From positions 56,001-120,000 of the forward strand of contig WBZZ01001188.1 in NCBI GenBank assembly GCA_019918135.1: a stretch of 64,000 nt of DNA, given 5' to 3'. Positions 19,661 to 30,744 of this stretch are shown here, piece by piece. This DNA comes from Paulinella micropora. Taxonomy: Eukaryota; Cercozoa; Imbricatea; Euglyphida; Paulinellidae. The translations under genes and the position numbers were made by a program. A model generated the notes under the pieces. The model was not told where the DNA came from. It made no database searches and worked only from the letters and a program-made list of their open reading frames with translations. Positions within the stretch are counted from its first letter, which is position 1, and each line of letters opens with the position of its first letter.

Positions 19661-22444
19661 TCACAGGGCCCGCAGCACGGCCGTCTCTTGGAAGTCGTCT
19701 GCCCCGCCGTCGTCGGCCTCCGCGGGCGGCAGGAACAGCATCGGGGCGCGCGCCTCCGGCGGCAAGCACCACCGCAAGCCCAGGGCACTGCCTAAGAGCA
19801 ACCACGCGTCCGACAGGTCCTGTGTGCCCTGCCTGGGCAGCCGGTCGGGCCCGTCCACCACGGCCACCGCCGCCAGCATCAACACGTGCGTAGCACACGA
19901 ACCCTCGTCCTTTTGTAGAGCAGGCGTCTCCCGCGGGGACAGGTAGCAACCCAGGCTGGCCTTGACCAGCCCGGCGTCCGCTAGGCCTAATAGACGAGCC
20001 AGGCGCTGCCCGTACTCGTCTCGCAATTGCCACTTGCGGCAGACCTGCTGGAGCATCTGGTAAGTGCCAGACCTGCTGCCGTTGGGTCCCAGAGAGTGAG
20101 CTTCACGGTGTTGCCTGCCCGTTGTTTGCAGAGCAGGAAAGCGTGTTCGTGTGACGAGCACACGTACACCTAAAGTCCGTTTCCGGCACTTGGGACTGGT
20201 GACTCCTATCGCCCCCGTACTGGTAGACAACAGGCCAGCCTCCGAACCCTAGCTCAATCGAGACGGGACAGACTTTCCCGGGGCAGGTCCAGCGGGGGTC
20301 TAGCTCGCACAACAAGGACAGAGCGATACAGAGGCGTCGCAGGGCCGTTTGTTCGTCGGCGCCCACGTCGGCCTGGCCGCTGTACAGGAGAGCCTCCCCC
20401 GCCGCGGAGACAATATGGTTTAGGCGGGCGTCTAGCACGCCCAGAGCTCCTACCAACAGGCTGCGCAGGGTCAGCACCCGTCGGTCCCGCGCCTCGTCGT
20501 CCGACCACCGCAGCTCCCTGTCCCAGCCAAGCTGCTGCCAACGGAAGCGGCACTCCGGCTCTGTCCCTTTGTGCCCTGCGCCGGCTAGCGGAACGACGGG
20601 CCGGGGCTTGAGCGGGTAGGGCGGCCGGCGGTCCAGGACTACCTCGCTGGGATCCAAGTCCTCACAATCACTGTTCAACTCGGCTACCGTCTTCCGGAAC
20701 GGACGTAGCCACCTCGCGAGCACGCTCCGAAATTTGGCCTCCGCTTTCTTCCGGTCGCTGGCGTTCAGCGGAAGCTCGGCTGCGTAGCCTACCCGCCCGT
20801 CTTGCAGGCGCAGTAGCTGCAGGGGCCTATGCGCCCATTTAGCGCAGATGTCATGCATTCTCTCGTCCAAGCACAGAGGGCCCGGCCATTCGTCCTTTAT
20901 CAGGGGGTTGTGCTGCTGCAGCGCAGCCCTGTCCTCGGTCAGCAGCGGCCACAGCGGCAGAGAGCGCCGGAGATGGGGATTTAGGAGTCCGTCTCCGTGG
21001 AAGAAGAAGTAGCGGGGTCCGGCGGGCGGGGAGGGCTGTCTCCTCACGTATTCAATCCGGGTAACTTGGATAACCATGGCCTGGCCTAGAGCTGACAACG
21101 GTTCCCTCCAGCTCACCCCCCGCAGTCCACGGTCTTCGTCCGCAGCTACGTCGTCGTCCGTGGCTAGTCGTCGTCTACGTCGACGCCCAGGCCTACGCCG
21201 TGTTTGAAGCTACTGGCACACGCGAAAGCCAGGTCGTGCTCCAGGAGTACGAGCTGCTTTTTCAGAGGCTGGTCTCGGTAGGTCACTCGCGCCAAGCCGT
21301 CTACCTCCGACCGCAGGACCTTGGGCCAAAAGTTGTAGGGCCGAGGCAAGGGGCGGACGGCTGGGGGCGGCGCTGGCGGCAGGTTGGCGCTGGCCAGGTC
21401 GTCCGGCCTTGGGAGTGTGCGGGGCAGCCCTCGTAGCTGGCGCCCTCCCGTGCGGTGTAGTTCCAGCAGCAGGCAGTAGATCCAGACCCTGGCAGTGGAG
21501 TGCTCCTCCGCTCCACGCCTGGCCCCGAACAGACGTTGCAGGGCTGCATAGCCGTCCGTGCCCGGTTCTGCGCTCTTAAACGGGCCGAGCCCCGGCAGGC
21601 AAAGGCGCAGCACTTCCTGGCAGAGCTTGGACCAGTTCTTCAGCTCCGAGTCGCTCGGCTCCCCCGCGCCCTCCTCCCGCGCCAGGCGATAGAGTTCCTA
21701 CAGCGGTTCGCCTGCTATCAGCAACTGCGTGACTTCCGTAGGAGTGGGTAATAGGGGGAGCCAAGCGGCCATCTCCTGCGCCAGCCCCTCGCGGTACCGC
21801 TGGCGGCAGCACGGGCGCCCTGGCGGGGCTCCGGTGTGCAGCTGTTCGTAGATCCCGATCTCCAGGCGGGACTTCAGTTCTTGCTTCTGCCGGGCCTCTG
21901 AGAGGCGTTGCTCAGACTGGCGCGTACGCCTTCCTAGCGGCTGCGTGTCCGTTGGCGGTGGTGGCGGGGGTTGGCTGTTCTGCCTGCGTGCAGTCTTCAG
22001 CCTCAGGTAGTAGACGCAGCGGCGGGCTGCCTCGCGCTCGGCGGGCCGGTAATAATGAGTGGCCAGACGGGCGCTGAGTTGATCAGGGAGCGCGTCGGGG
22101 AGCGCGGCGGGGGGGCTGCCCCCTGCTGCGCCCAGCTCGGCCCGTAGGCTCGCCACCAGCGGGTCAGTAAGCTCGTCGCCGGTCGGTAGGGAGTCTAGGC
22201 TAGCTCGCAGCGCCCCCTGGGCGTCGTGCCGCCTGGCTTTTTTGCGTGGCCTGGCCTGCCCGTTACACTCACACGCGGCTTCGTAGGGTTTGGGCAATAC
22301 CTTGACCCCACGCAGAGCTAGCTGGATCTTGACCAAGACGCCTACTTGACTACTCAGAGCTGCCACGACGCGTGCAGGCACCGGGCCGTCCGCGGCCTCT
22401 TCCCAGCTGACCTCCACTTCCTGCACCCCGACGTCTTCCTGCAT
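19661..22444 (-). pseudogene. large protein with C-terminal Ulp1/adenain-like cysteine protease, copy 1, broken
   Basis: Paralogue of the gene at 36043-38319. Upstream of the chosen ATG at 22444 the frame stays open to a GTG at 22531 next to a 40-C run. The N-terminal part has CECNGQARPRKKARR, matching CATCE...PPRKKHRA in the other copy. A TAG at 21698-21700 and frame changes near 21140, 20180 and 20100 break it. Shared blocks include FFFHGDGLLNPHLRRSLP, KFRSVLARWLRP and LRSLLVGALGVLDARLN. The protease signature is spread over two frames: SSHEHAFLLCK (His), LTLWDP (Asp), then LQKDEGSCATHVLMLAA with Gln and Cys, ending in DAWLLLGSALGLR. Such proteases process virion or SUMO-like substrates. 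This copy looks more decayed than the other. Confidence 0.6.
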
Positions 22445-22539
22445 CCCGACGTCCAGGCTCCCTTGCCCAGCGCTCCGTATTTTTTCCTCTTCCTCGGTGG
22501 CGCCGCTGGCCTTCCTGCCGGAAGCGGTCACCGCCCCCT

Positions 22540-22540
<1 letters not shown>

Positions 22541-22580
<40 letters not shown>
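22541..22580. repeat. 40-base poly-C run
   Basis: Forty uninterrupted C residues just upstream of the protease-containing gene. Its true length may be uncertain because such runs are hard to sequence. Confidence 0.8.
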
Positions 22581-22581
<1 letters not shown>

Positions 22582-22845
22582 CCGCGCCCCCACCGGAAGC
22601 GTAGGCGGGGTCTGTGTTCCCTTCCCTTTCACCCCCCCCCGCCCCCCCCTCAGCGGGGAAGGGGACGGCGGCAGGCGACGGGCGCGGGGGAAAGGTGCCC
22701 TCCTAGCGCTAGCAGGCTTGCCTGCCTGCGTGGACCCCGGCTGGCGTGGCCTGGCCGAAGGCGGGCCCTCTTCCCTTGACTAACAGGCCGGACCAGCACG
22801 GCTACCACAAGTACACAGGCTAGCTAGGTCATCAACGAGTTATCC

Positions 22846-22851
22846 ATTTAA
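22846..22851 (-). terminator. poly(A) signal ATTAAA, minus strand
   Basis: TTTAAT on the plus strand, immediately after the TAA of the kinase gene. Confidence 0.45.
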
Positions 22852-22854
22852 TTA

Positions 22855-23996
22855 TTAGCTCTGCTGGCTAAAGGCCGGCGTACATGCCGAGAGCGCGGAA
22901 GAGAGCAAGCACGACCGGCTTTGCCCTGCCTCGGACACGCACCCCCCGTCCGCCCGAACCGTCTTCCGCCGGGGGCCGCGCAGGCGCAGGGCCTCTCGCA
23001 ATGTCTGCACGGGCTTCTGGGTGGAAAAGTGCGCAAGCAGCTCCTGCTCCTGTCCACCCCGAGCACGCCGCGAAGCCTGTCGGGGTCCGTCCCTGCAAAA
23101 TTGTTTTCTGGCTCGCGCGCCAACTCGCGCAGGATGGTCTGCTCCGGCAGGCTCAACTGCGACAGCGCGTACAGGCGCCAGTAGCGCCCGCCGTCACTGC
23201 CAAGCCCCTCGATGAAGAAGCCGAGCGCCAGGCGCCAGGCCTTCCAGAACCTGTTTGCGTCCCACCCCCTAAGCTGCGACGTCGCCGCCGTCAGCGCGTC
23301 GGGGCTGACGGACGCCACGTAGGCTACTAGCGCGTCCCCGTAGTCAGGGCCCGGCTTCAGCTCTGACAGGCAGCCCATGTCCAGGTCGCCCAGCAGCACC
23401 CTGTTGACGACGTTGTGTTCATTCACGTCTAGCAGGATGTTGGAGGGTTTGGCGTCGTGGAAGAACCACCGCAGCTTGCTCAAGGCCCTGAGACGGCCAA
23501 GGACGGGCTCCAGCACCTGTGTGCACAAGTCCGCGCTTTTCAGCCGGCAGGAGGGCGCGTCCAGAAACTTTTGCAGATCGGTATCCAGCCGCTCCATCAC
23601 CAGAGCCGAGAAGCCGTTCCAGCGGGCGAGATCGTCGCCGGAGCGCCTGAAGTGCGTGCAGGCGCGCGCGATCGCGGCGCGCAGGTCCCGCTGTTGACAT
23701 TTGTAGCTGAACAACGTCGCAGCGTTCAGGCCCAGCTTGGACAGCAACTGGCAGCCAACGCCGTGCCGGGCGCCGATTCTCAGGCCCCTCTCCTGCTCCG
23801 CGTCGGGGTCGAACGTCAGCTTAACCGCAATGCCGCAACCCTGCTGGCCGAACACAGTGCCGTACGAGCCGGCGCCCAGCTCCGTCGAGTCTGCCAGCAT
23901 GTCCAGCAGCTCCAGCGTCTGTTGTGCGTTTAGCCACGGCTCACACATGGGCCCCACCCGTAGTTGCGAAGACAGCCGGTTCCACCACGCTTGCAT
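22855..23996 (-). pseudogene. protein kinase with complete catalytic motifs, late frameshift
   Basis: The ATG at 23996 is chosen because upstream codons are low-complexity. Motifs in order: glycine loop GAGSYGTVF (41-49), AVKL with Lys 59, hinge ALVMERLDTDL (131-141), catalytic loop FFHDAKPSNILLD with Asp 181, Lys 183 and Asn 186, and metal-binding GDLDMG (203-208). Everything needed for catalysis is present. Coding shifts frame near 23060. The continuation (LLAHFSTQKPVQTLREALRL) ends at a TAA at 22855 directly followed by a minus-strand ATTAAA. Without the shift the frame would run to 22848 with an implausible Cys/Arg-rich tail. It is a serine/threonine-type kinase and not closely similar to the tandem pair at 13-17 kb. 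Confidence 0.75.
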
Positions 23997-24719
23997 GTCC
24001 GAGGGGCTTTTTTTTTTCTTTTGAGAGTGGGGGGGGGGGGGGGAAAGGCGGGGGGGGGGGAGAAGGCTTTTCTGAGAAAGGGCAACGCCATGAGTCTCCC
24101 CCCTTTTTTTGTTCTCTTGGGGGGGGGGGGGGGGCCGCCCCCCCCCCCTTCGCCTACCTGACATTTATCACCACAGTGTCCGCCCTGCTCTTTGGGGGGG
24201 GGGGCCCGCGCGGCCCCCCCCCCCCCCCCGTTTCTCTTTCCCCTATCACCCGCCTACCTCCTCTCTCCCTTTCACAATACACAACACCCGCCAAAAACAG
24301 GGCCAAGGCAAAAAAAACTCCCAAGAAGAACAAAGAAAAGGAGACAACAGGTCGCTCAGCTCGGTAGTTCGGCCGCGCGACCGAACCACTGGGTTTGTTG
24401 CTCTGAATCCCCTCCCCCCCCTCCCCCAAAAAAAAACAGATCCAGAAACCCACCGCGCTAAACACACACACACACAAAGAAAACCACGCTAGCCAGCTCT
24501 TTCCGTTTAATTTTTGACTTTTTTTTTTGTCTCCCCCCACCCCCCTCTCCCCCGCCACCTTTGTTGTCGGTTTTTTTTTAGTGTGTCTAGGTAGGGCCCC
24601 TTAATTTGCCCAAAAAGAAATCGCGGAGGCCTAAAATTTTTAAAGCAGAAAAAAAAGAGCCCCCCAAAAAACAGAAAACCTCCTCCTCTCGCTACCGGGT
24701 GGCTTTTTTTTTCTCTGGC
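23997..24719. other. intergenic, extreme poly-G/poly-C and poly-A/T
   Basis: G runs at 24029-24043 and 24119-24134, a C run near 24218-24230, and many short A and T runs. Apparent frames here are low-complexity and unconvincing. A basic frame PKKKSRRPK (from 24607) is open into the next gene but lacks an ATG. Confidence 0.5.
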
Positions 24720-24977
24720 ATGCAGCACGCGACCTCTGGTACTCAGCACACACCCTCGCAAAAAACAGCGGCGTCGGTTTCGGACTTGCAGGCTTTCGTA
24801 GAGACACAAGCCAGCGTGAATGCCCTGTTGGCGCAGCAGTGCCAGGCGCAGGTCGTGTCGCTGAACTGGTTCGAACAAGAAACGCTCAGGCGCCTGCAAA
24901 TGCTGGAAGCGCGCGTGTCCGGGCTGGAGGCCATCGCGCTGCGCGCCGACAGTGGCCCCGCAGGCACGACCTCGTGA
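24720..24977 (+). CDS. small coiled-coil protein, 85 aa
   Basis: The ATG at 24720 begins a short Ser/Thr/Gln-rich leader and then a heptad-rich helix (VSDLQAFVETQASVNALLAQ, ETLRRLQMLEARVSGLEAI). The stop TGA is followed at once by ATTAAA (24979-24984). Intact, function unknown. A longer product through the upstream Lys-rich codons is possible if a non-ATG start is used. Confidence 0.5.
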   Translation: MQHATSGTQHTPSQKTAASVSDLQAFVETQASVNALLAQQCQAQVVSLNWFEQETLRRLQMLEARVSGLEAIALRADSGPAGTTS

Positions 24978-24978
24978 T

Positions 24979-24984
24979 ATTAAA
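24979..24984 (+). terminator. poly(A) signal ATTAAA
   Basis: Overlaps the region immediately after the stop of the gene at 24720-24977. Confidence 0.5.
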
Positions 24985-25135
24985 AGAAATTAGTCTGGCC
25001 CCGTACGTTCTTGCTCTCTCATTTTCGGAAACCCCCCCCCCCCCACACCCTTTTGAACGGCATAACTGAGGAACGCCGGTCGGCGAACAGGAATTACTTC
25101 AGTTTTAATTAAAAAGATCCAAAATCGACGACTTT

Positions 25136-25390
25136 CTACTGACTTTCTTTTCCTGAGGCTTCCTTTTTTTTTCCGGCCGCAAGGATTTTTTTCTTTGTGA
25201 CCCATGGTGATATATATAATCTTTCGGCTACGCTCCAGACTTGGTCTTTTTTTTTCTTCAGCTTTTGATAGTGCACAGCTGGCCCTGTTTGTGCACGTAG
25301 TAAACCCTGAGGAGGCCCACAGAACAACCGCCTAGAAGCGAAAGGGTTCGTGGTCGGGGGGCCTGACAAGCTGACACAGTGTTTGTGCAT
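25136..25390 (-). CDS. possible small basic protein
   Basis: Frame of 84 codons from an ATG at 25390, with a Cys/His/Pro-containing first half and a Lys-rich second half (KLKKKKDQVW, TKKKILAAGKKK). A minus-strand ATTAAA lies near 25104-25109. Surrounding sequence is A/T-rich, so this could be chance. No family recognised. Confidence 0.25.
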   Translation of the reverse strand: MHKHCVSLSGPPTTNPFASRRLFCGPPQGLLRAQTGPAVHYQKLKKKKDQVWSVAERLYISPWVTKKKILAAGKKKEASGKESQ

Positions 25391-25602
25391 CTTTACAAAA
25401 AAAGAAAACTTCGCCGCCTTTTTTTTGTATTGCCCGTCAGCCGCTTGCTAAGTCTTTGTGTTTTTTTTTACTTGAATCAAACAGACTCGCACGGATTGCC
25501 GGGAGAGTGCAAGGGCACAAAATGGCCCTCCTGCATAAACGCGAAAGGTGCAACCGCATGAACCGGAAACTGCAATAACTTTGCGTAATGTTGGGTGTTG
25601 TA

Positions 25603-28098
25603 CTAGCAGTCGCTGGGCACTAACATTAAGGCGATGCGCACGGGTTCGCTGCTTTGCTCGCTCTGCGTCGGATCCACAGGAATATCTTTCGCCATGACAT
25701 GGAACAGTCCCGGGCGTAAATCTTCGGCGCAATGAGGCTTCGGGTACACCGCGACATAACTCAAAGTAGCGCCCTGAGGGACGTACGGTCGTACCCTAGG
25801 CCCAGCGTACGTCATGAACTCTCTTTGGACTCCGTGGGACGGTGAGCGGGAGACGCACTGCGGGTGTTGTTGCTCGTGAGTCTTCTTTTCCTCTAGGAAG
25901 ACTAGCACGTCATCCAGACACATGTACTTCCTAGCCTGGGTAGCCGTCGTAAAATTCTCACCCTGCAGGCTCGCATTGGTTGCTTGCTCTGCCCACAAAT
26001 CAAACGCTTGCAAGGGCCCTGTAAACACTTGTCCCACTATCTGTACAAGCTCTTTGTCTTGTTCTTGAGAGCTGCTCGGTTGTAACAAGCCGTTGGATAT
26101 CAAACTCTGCTTGAGCTTCGGACGGTGTTGGTCATAGAAATTGCCTAGCATAGCCCTGCCATTATCTTGCCAATAGCACTTCTGATAGGCGCGGACACTG
26201 CCGTAGATCTCTGGAGATGTTGTGTTGTCTGGGGAGCTAACAGGCTCTGTATAGCTTCCCCACCCAAATCCTATCTCTGCCAAACATTGCCCCTGGCTTT
26301 TCGGCGAATTCCCGTTCTTTGCTTCCATGTAACGACGGAGAGCTTCTTGGTAGACTAAAAACAAGGCTATGTACAAGTTCCGAAGACCAATCTCCTGTCC
26401 TGGATTGGCTGTTGCTGCGGGGACGTTGCACTACCGTCATTGCTTCTGCCACTACCGTTTGCACTGGCATCCACTTTAACATTACTGTCCGGCCTGGTAT
26501 AACTTCCAGTCTTGGCAACATTTGTGAGTGGGGCGGTTGTGGCCTTGGTTGGGCTTGGCGCACTATCTTTCAGCGCTTCTAGTACCTGTTCCATCAGCGC
26601 GAGGAGCAGAGTCATAGTAACCGAATCTCGGAACTCGAGCATTTCCTTGATCAGTTGCATAGTGCCTTCGTCGGAGTCGGTGACGAAGCCAAACGCCGTT
26701 GGTCGGACGCAGAAGATGGCGGACACAAACTCCCCCTGCCAATTCTTACGTTGCAAATAGGCCCAACGCTTAGACCGAGGCAAGAATTTTTCCGCACCAA
26801 CGGTCTGCAGGCTGTGTGGCGAACCTTGGTTGCATATCACCACGTACTTGTCTTGCACGAGTTCTGAGCTTTTAGGATCCACAATGGAGAGGAGTCGTTG
26901 CAATTCCGTGCTTGCGGCGCCCTGTGGCTTGGTTGTGGACGCGTCACCTTGACCAGACTGTGTCGTAACCTTGTCCGCGTAGGACAGCGCGGCGCCCTGA
27001 GCTTGCTCGCGCAGCTTGTTCCAAGTTGACTGTCTGGTCGGCAGAGAAGTCGCGTACAATTTGAATTCTAGGTCCGGGGTTTTGGTGTTGTTGCTGACGT
27101 TGCCTCCCGGCAGCGTCTTGAAATGCACCCGTTCCACGTATTGCGAAGTGAAGCTGTGCAACGTCGGGTAGACCCGAATTTTGAGCGAATGCGCGACGTG
27201 CGCGCGGTAGAGGGGGTTTCTGCTATCCATCACATGTTCTTGTGCCGCCAGCGTATGGTCGAAGGGCTGGTTGCGCGGGGACGCCTGAAATACGCACGGT
27301 GTCGCACTCTGCACCACAGAAACCTTGATGCCCTGCATTGTCAAGTCAGCGGCTGTGCGCAATAAATCCTGGCTCGGGGCCAGGCCTGCTAGAACCACCT
27401 CGCCAATGCAGAGTTGCTCGAAAACGTCGAGCAGGCTTTCGTCACCGTTCTTAATCAAGTTGTAACCAGTGTTGTCAACCACCGCTGAACCATGCGGGAA
27501 ATATTGCTGCTGGCCCGTCAACCAGACCGCGGACGCACAGGTGTTACCCTTTTGTGGCACACAAACCCGCAATTTCTGCTTTGCGCCAGCTCCTGACTTG
27601 TACCAAAGGCCGTAATTTTCAAACTCTACAGCCGAGCGTTCCCGGGGCTTTACATACGGCTTCAGTTGGTCGATGATTTCAGTGTCCTCGTCATTCCTAT
27701 CCAGGGGTCGCTCAGTTTGGTGCACTGTCATTTTGATGGGGTCGCTGGTGCGGGCCGGGGTGAACGTGTATTCGATGACACCCTGAACGCCGGCAGTGCC
27801 TGGAAAAAGGATAGTGCCTTCATCAACCTGCACGACCTCTTGCGGCAGTCTCTTGAAGCCGGGAAAAGTAACGTGGCCTTCGCAATTGATTTTTTGTACG
27901 AACACGACTAACGCGGGTCTCAAGGGCCCGTCCAGCAGCTTTAGTATGTCTGATAACGCCGCTTGAACACCGGCTTGGCTCTGGAAAGCAATTGCAAACG
28001 ACTTTTGTGCGCCTTGGATCACGTACGCTATTAACTAAGCCGGCCACGAGTTTGGGGGCGGCCAAGCATGAATTGCCAGGGATTCTGATAGTGCTCAT
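25603..28098 (-). pseudogene. large protein of about 830 codons, structural-looking, two frameshifts
   Basis: The ATG at 28098 starts MSTIRIPGNS. Coding changes frame near 28015 into a long open stretch (QKSFAIAFQSQAGVQAALSD) that runs to a TAG at 26367, and changes again near 26415, continuing with GLRNLYIALFLVYQEALRRY to a TAG-type end at 25603. The protein is not low-complexity: mixed strands and turns (CEGHVTFPGFKRLP, GVIEYTFTPARTSD, FENYGLWYKSGAG), a Ser/Thr/Ala linker near 26440-26560, and no transmembrane segment or enzyme motif. Size, composition and lack of motifs make a capsid or other virion component possible, but I cannot match a known capsid fold by eye. Base composition is visibly less GC-rich than the other large genes. 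Confidence 0.5.
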
Positions 28099-29246
28099 TT
28101 GTCTACCTGTTCTACTTTCCGTCTTTGATAACACTTCGTTTGCAGAAATCGCAAGCTCTAACAAAAACCAAAAAAAAAGGGGGAAACAAAAACACACACT
28201 CTTGTGTTTTTCTCTCCCCTGCCTCCCTTTCCTCCCGTTTAGCTGGCTTCTTTCCCTCTCTTATGGTTCTATCCCTTTTTTTTCGGTTGTCCTTTTCTGT
28301 ATCTACTTACTCCCTTCCCTCCCCCCCCCTCTCCCTGTTTCTGTTTTGTTTCTTTTCTCGGTAGCGCCCCCCCCCCCCACCCCTCACCCCCCCCCCCGCC
28401 CTACCCTCCTCCCTCCGCACACACCTGTCCTCGAGAGCGTGGGTACTACAAGCAAGTAACAACTACCAGGCGGGGGGAAGGGAGTGGGGAAAAGGGGCGG
28501 GGCTTTGGGCAAAAACAAAATTTGAGGTTCTCAACAGATCACCTTACAAAAAAAAACCCTCGATCGGCAAGAAAGAAGGGAGGGGAGCGGGAGTGCGAAA
28601 CACTGCCTGCCCTCCCTCCCTACTCCCCCCCCCCCTCCCCAAAAAAAACGTGCGAGAGATACAGAGAGAAAGGAAAAGAAGAGAGGGCAGGACTAAAAAA
28701 GATATGAACGAAGTAGGAGTGCGGCAGGGAGACACAGTTTAGAAAAATTGCCCTCTCCTCACCACCCTCCCCCTCTCCCCCAACAAAAAAATGCTAATTA
28801 GGGTCTTTGCTTTCCTGTCTCATGTTTCTTGTTTTTCTTGCTACCTAAAGCAAAGGCCTTCTTTGTGTTTCAATACTTCTGCCTCAGCCCACCAAAAAAA
28901 AATGTAACATTAATAAACCTTCTTCTGTCGCGTTTTGTTTCGTCCCCAAGACGCTTGATTCCACAGCCCTCCCTCTCCCCCCCCCCCCCGCCTTTTTCTT
29001 TGGGCTGTAACAAGAGAATCTTATTAATTAATACATGCAAAGAGAACGACGAAAGGCAGATAGAGGAGGGTGCGGGGTGGCAACTGTTGTGCGGAAGCGT
29101 AAAAAATAACTGCGCACCAAACTCACCGCCCTCCACGTTTGCCCCCCCCCCTTTTTTTTTGTCCTCCGCTAGAAAAACTGTTTCTAGTTTTCAGCTCAAG
29201 AGCAAAGAAACACCCGAATTTCTTTTTCTTTTCAAGGGTTATAGCG
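28099..29246. other. gene-free low-complexity stretch
   Basis: T-rich, C-rich and A-rich runs alternate (for example the 12-C run at 28367-28378). Short frames are compositional artefacts. It lies between two minus-strand genes. Confidence 0.5.
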
Positions 29247-30089
29247 TCAGGGAACGGCCCGCCCCGCCGTGAACAGCATGACCACCCGTGTTCTCTCGGA
29301 CGAGATTACCGGCTTCGGGCGTTGGCCACTGTTGTGCCGGTTGTACAGGTCCGGCTGCGCAAACAGCGGCCACTGCGCCAGTGCGAAGCCCAGCGCGGCC
29401 GCTAGCCCCAGCGCCTCGCCACGACCGGCGGCGCCCGCGGCGGCGACGGCGCACGACAGCGAGATGAGCAAACAAACCGCCGGAGCGAGCCTGGGCAGGC
29501 CGGCTACAGGCGCGAGCGGCTCGTACGGGGGCTGCACGCGAATAGCTGACTTGTGCCACAGCCGCCGCGCGAAGATTGCCGCGGCCCCCAGCGCCAGCGC
29601 CAGCGGCACCACGAGCCACGCCGCCACCACGGACTTCACGGCCGCGACGGTCATCACCGTGTAGGTCGCGAGCAGCGCTAGGGCGCAAGCGCACTCCACC
29701 AAGTCGCGGCCGGGGTCGTAGGCGCGCGCGAACAAGAACAGCACCACCGAAAACACGGCCGCCTCGCTCAGCGCCCAGCCCACAGCGGCTACAGGAGGGT
29801 GCCCGCGCGCCCAGGGCAGCCAGAAAAAGACTGTCCACAACATCGAGCGCAGCAGCGCCAGGCACGCCACCGTCCGCGGCCGGTCGGTGTTGAGCACCGC
29901 AGTGCTGCTGTAGCCCACGATCACCGCCCGCGGTGGGTCTGACTCCTCGGCGAAATTCGCAGCGGGACATGGAGCGAGGCGCCGGAGGCGCAGCCACTGC
30001 TTGCAGCACAGGGCCGCCAGCACGAGCGCGTTGCCCCAGTGGAAAGCGAGCCAGCCAATCTTGCTCGCGTTCAGGCGTCCGGGCAACAT
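29247..30089 (-). CDS. seven-helix membrane protein, copy 1
   Basis: The ATG at 30089 starts a 280-codon uninterrupted frame. Hydrophobic segments lie at roughly residues 10-30, 73-93, 102-122, 130-150, 153-173, 198-218 and 226-245, which gives seven transmembrane helices. The second ends in VFFWLPW, a motif shared with the neighbouring gene (AFFWLPW). Loops are short; one carries ESDPPRAVIVGYSS, and the tail is charged. The layout resembles GPCR-like or herpesvirus US12-like seven-helix proteins in topology only. No DRY or NPxxY motif was seen. Part of a three-gene minus-strand cluster. Confidence 0.6.
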   Translation of the reverse strand: MLPGRLNASKIGWLAFHWGNALVLAALCCKQWLRLRRLAPCPAANFAEESDPPRAVIVGYSSTAVLNTDRPRTVACLALLRSMLWTVFFWLPWARGHPPVAAVGWALSEAAVFSVVLFLFARAYDPGRDLVECACALALLATYTVMTVAAVKSVVAAWLVVPLALALGAAAIFARRLWHKSAIRVQPPYEPLAPVAGLPRLAPAVCLLISLSCAVAAAGAAGRGEALGLAAALGFALAQWPLFAQPDLYNRHNSGQRPKPVISSERTRVVMLFTAGRAVP

Positions 30090-30583
30090 CACACAGACAG
30101 AAAAGAAAAGCCTCGTTGCACGCCTTTCTGCCGCCGCCAAATATGGTTAAGTTTTTGCCCCCCGTTTACGGACAAAACACACGACGATACACACACGCAA
30201 TATAGAGAGGGGAACGGAGCGTGGGTGGGAGGGACAGACTCTGGTGTGCATATGCTTTGCCCTGAGCGCAGAGCAAAAAAAAACGGAGCGGGACGGAGTG
30301 GGGGGGGGGGGGGAGGGGGGAGGGGGAGAGTGTGGCGGAGGATTTTAAAAAAAAACCCCCTACAAGTGATAATAATAATAATAATAATATAAAAAAAAAT
30401 CCTCCCTGGCCAAGCCCCCCCCCCCCCCCCCTCCCTCTCTCGAGCCCCCTCCCTCTCTCGAGCCCCCCCCCCCCCCCCCTTCTCTCCCTCTCTCGCTCCC
30501 CGCTCTCGCTCGTGTTTGCACACTCTTCTAATCCCCCCCCCCCCCCGCTCGTAGCTCCAGTTTTTTTTTGCACGGCCGGTCCG

Positions 30584-30651
<68 letters not shown>

Positions 30652-30744
30652 TGACCGGGAACTTGTTTTTTTTAGTAGGTGTGGGCCGCACGGAAGTTTC
30701 TTTTAATTCTAAACGTCGTTCCTTTGTTTTTTTTTACGTTTCTC
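30090..30744. other. intergenic with microsatellites and poly-G
   Basis: Contains a 14-G run (30300-30313), an AAT repeat (30369-30389), C runs, and a CT repeat (30588-30648). Long Arg/Glu or Leu/Ser frames here are products of the repeats. Confidence 0.6.
30588..30648. repeat. (TC)n microsatellite
   Basis: About 30 uninterrupted TC dinucleotides between two seven-helix genes. Confidence 0.9.

Larger units (their letters stand above)
22445..22854. other. intergenic with a 40-base poly-C run
   Basis: The longest homopolymer of the window, 40 C at 22541-22580, followed by shorter C runs. Otherwise gene-free. It separates two minus-strand genes. Confidence 0.6.

Noticed and set aside
30332..30706. 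Long Ser/Leu and Arg/Glu frames between the seven-helix genes
   Set aside because: They are translations of poly-C, CT and AAT repeats and have no conserved features.
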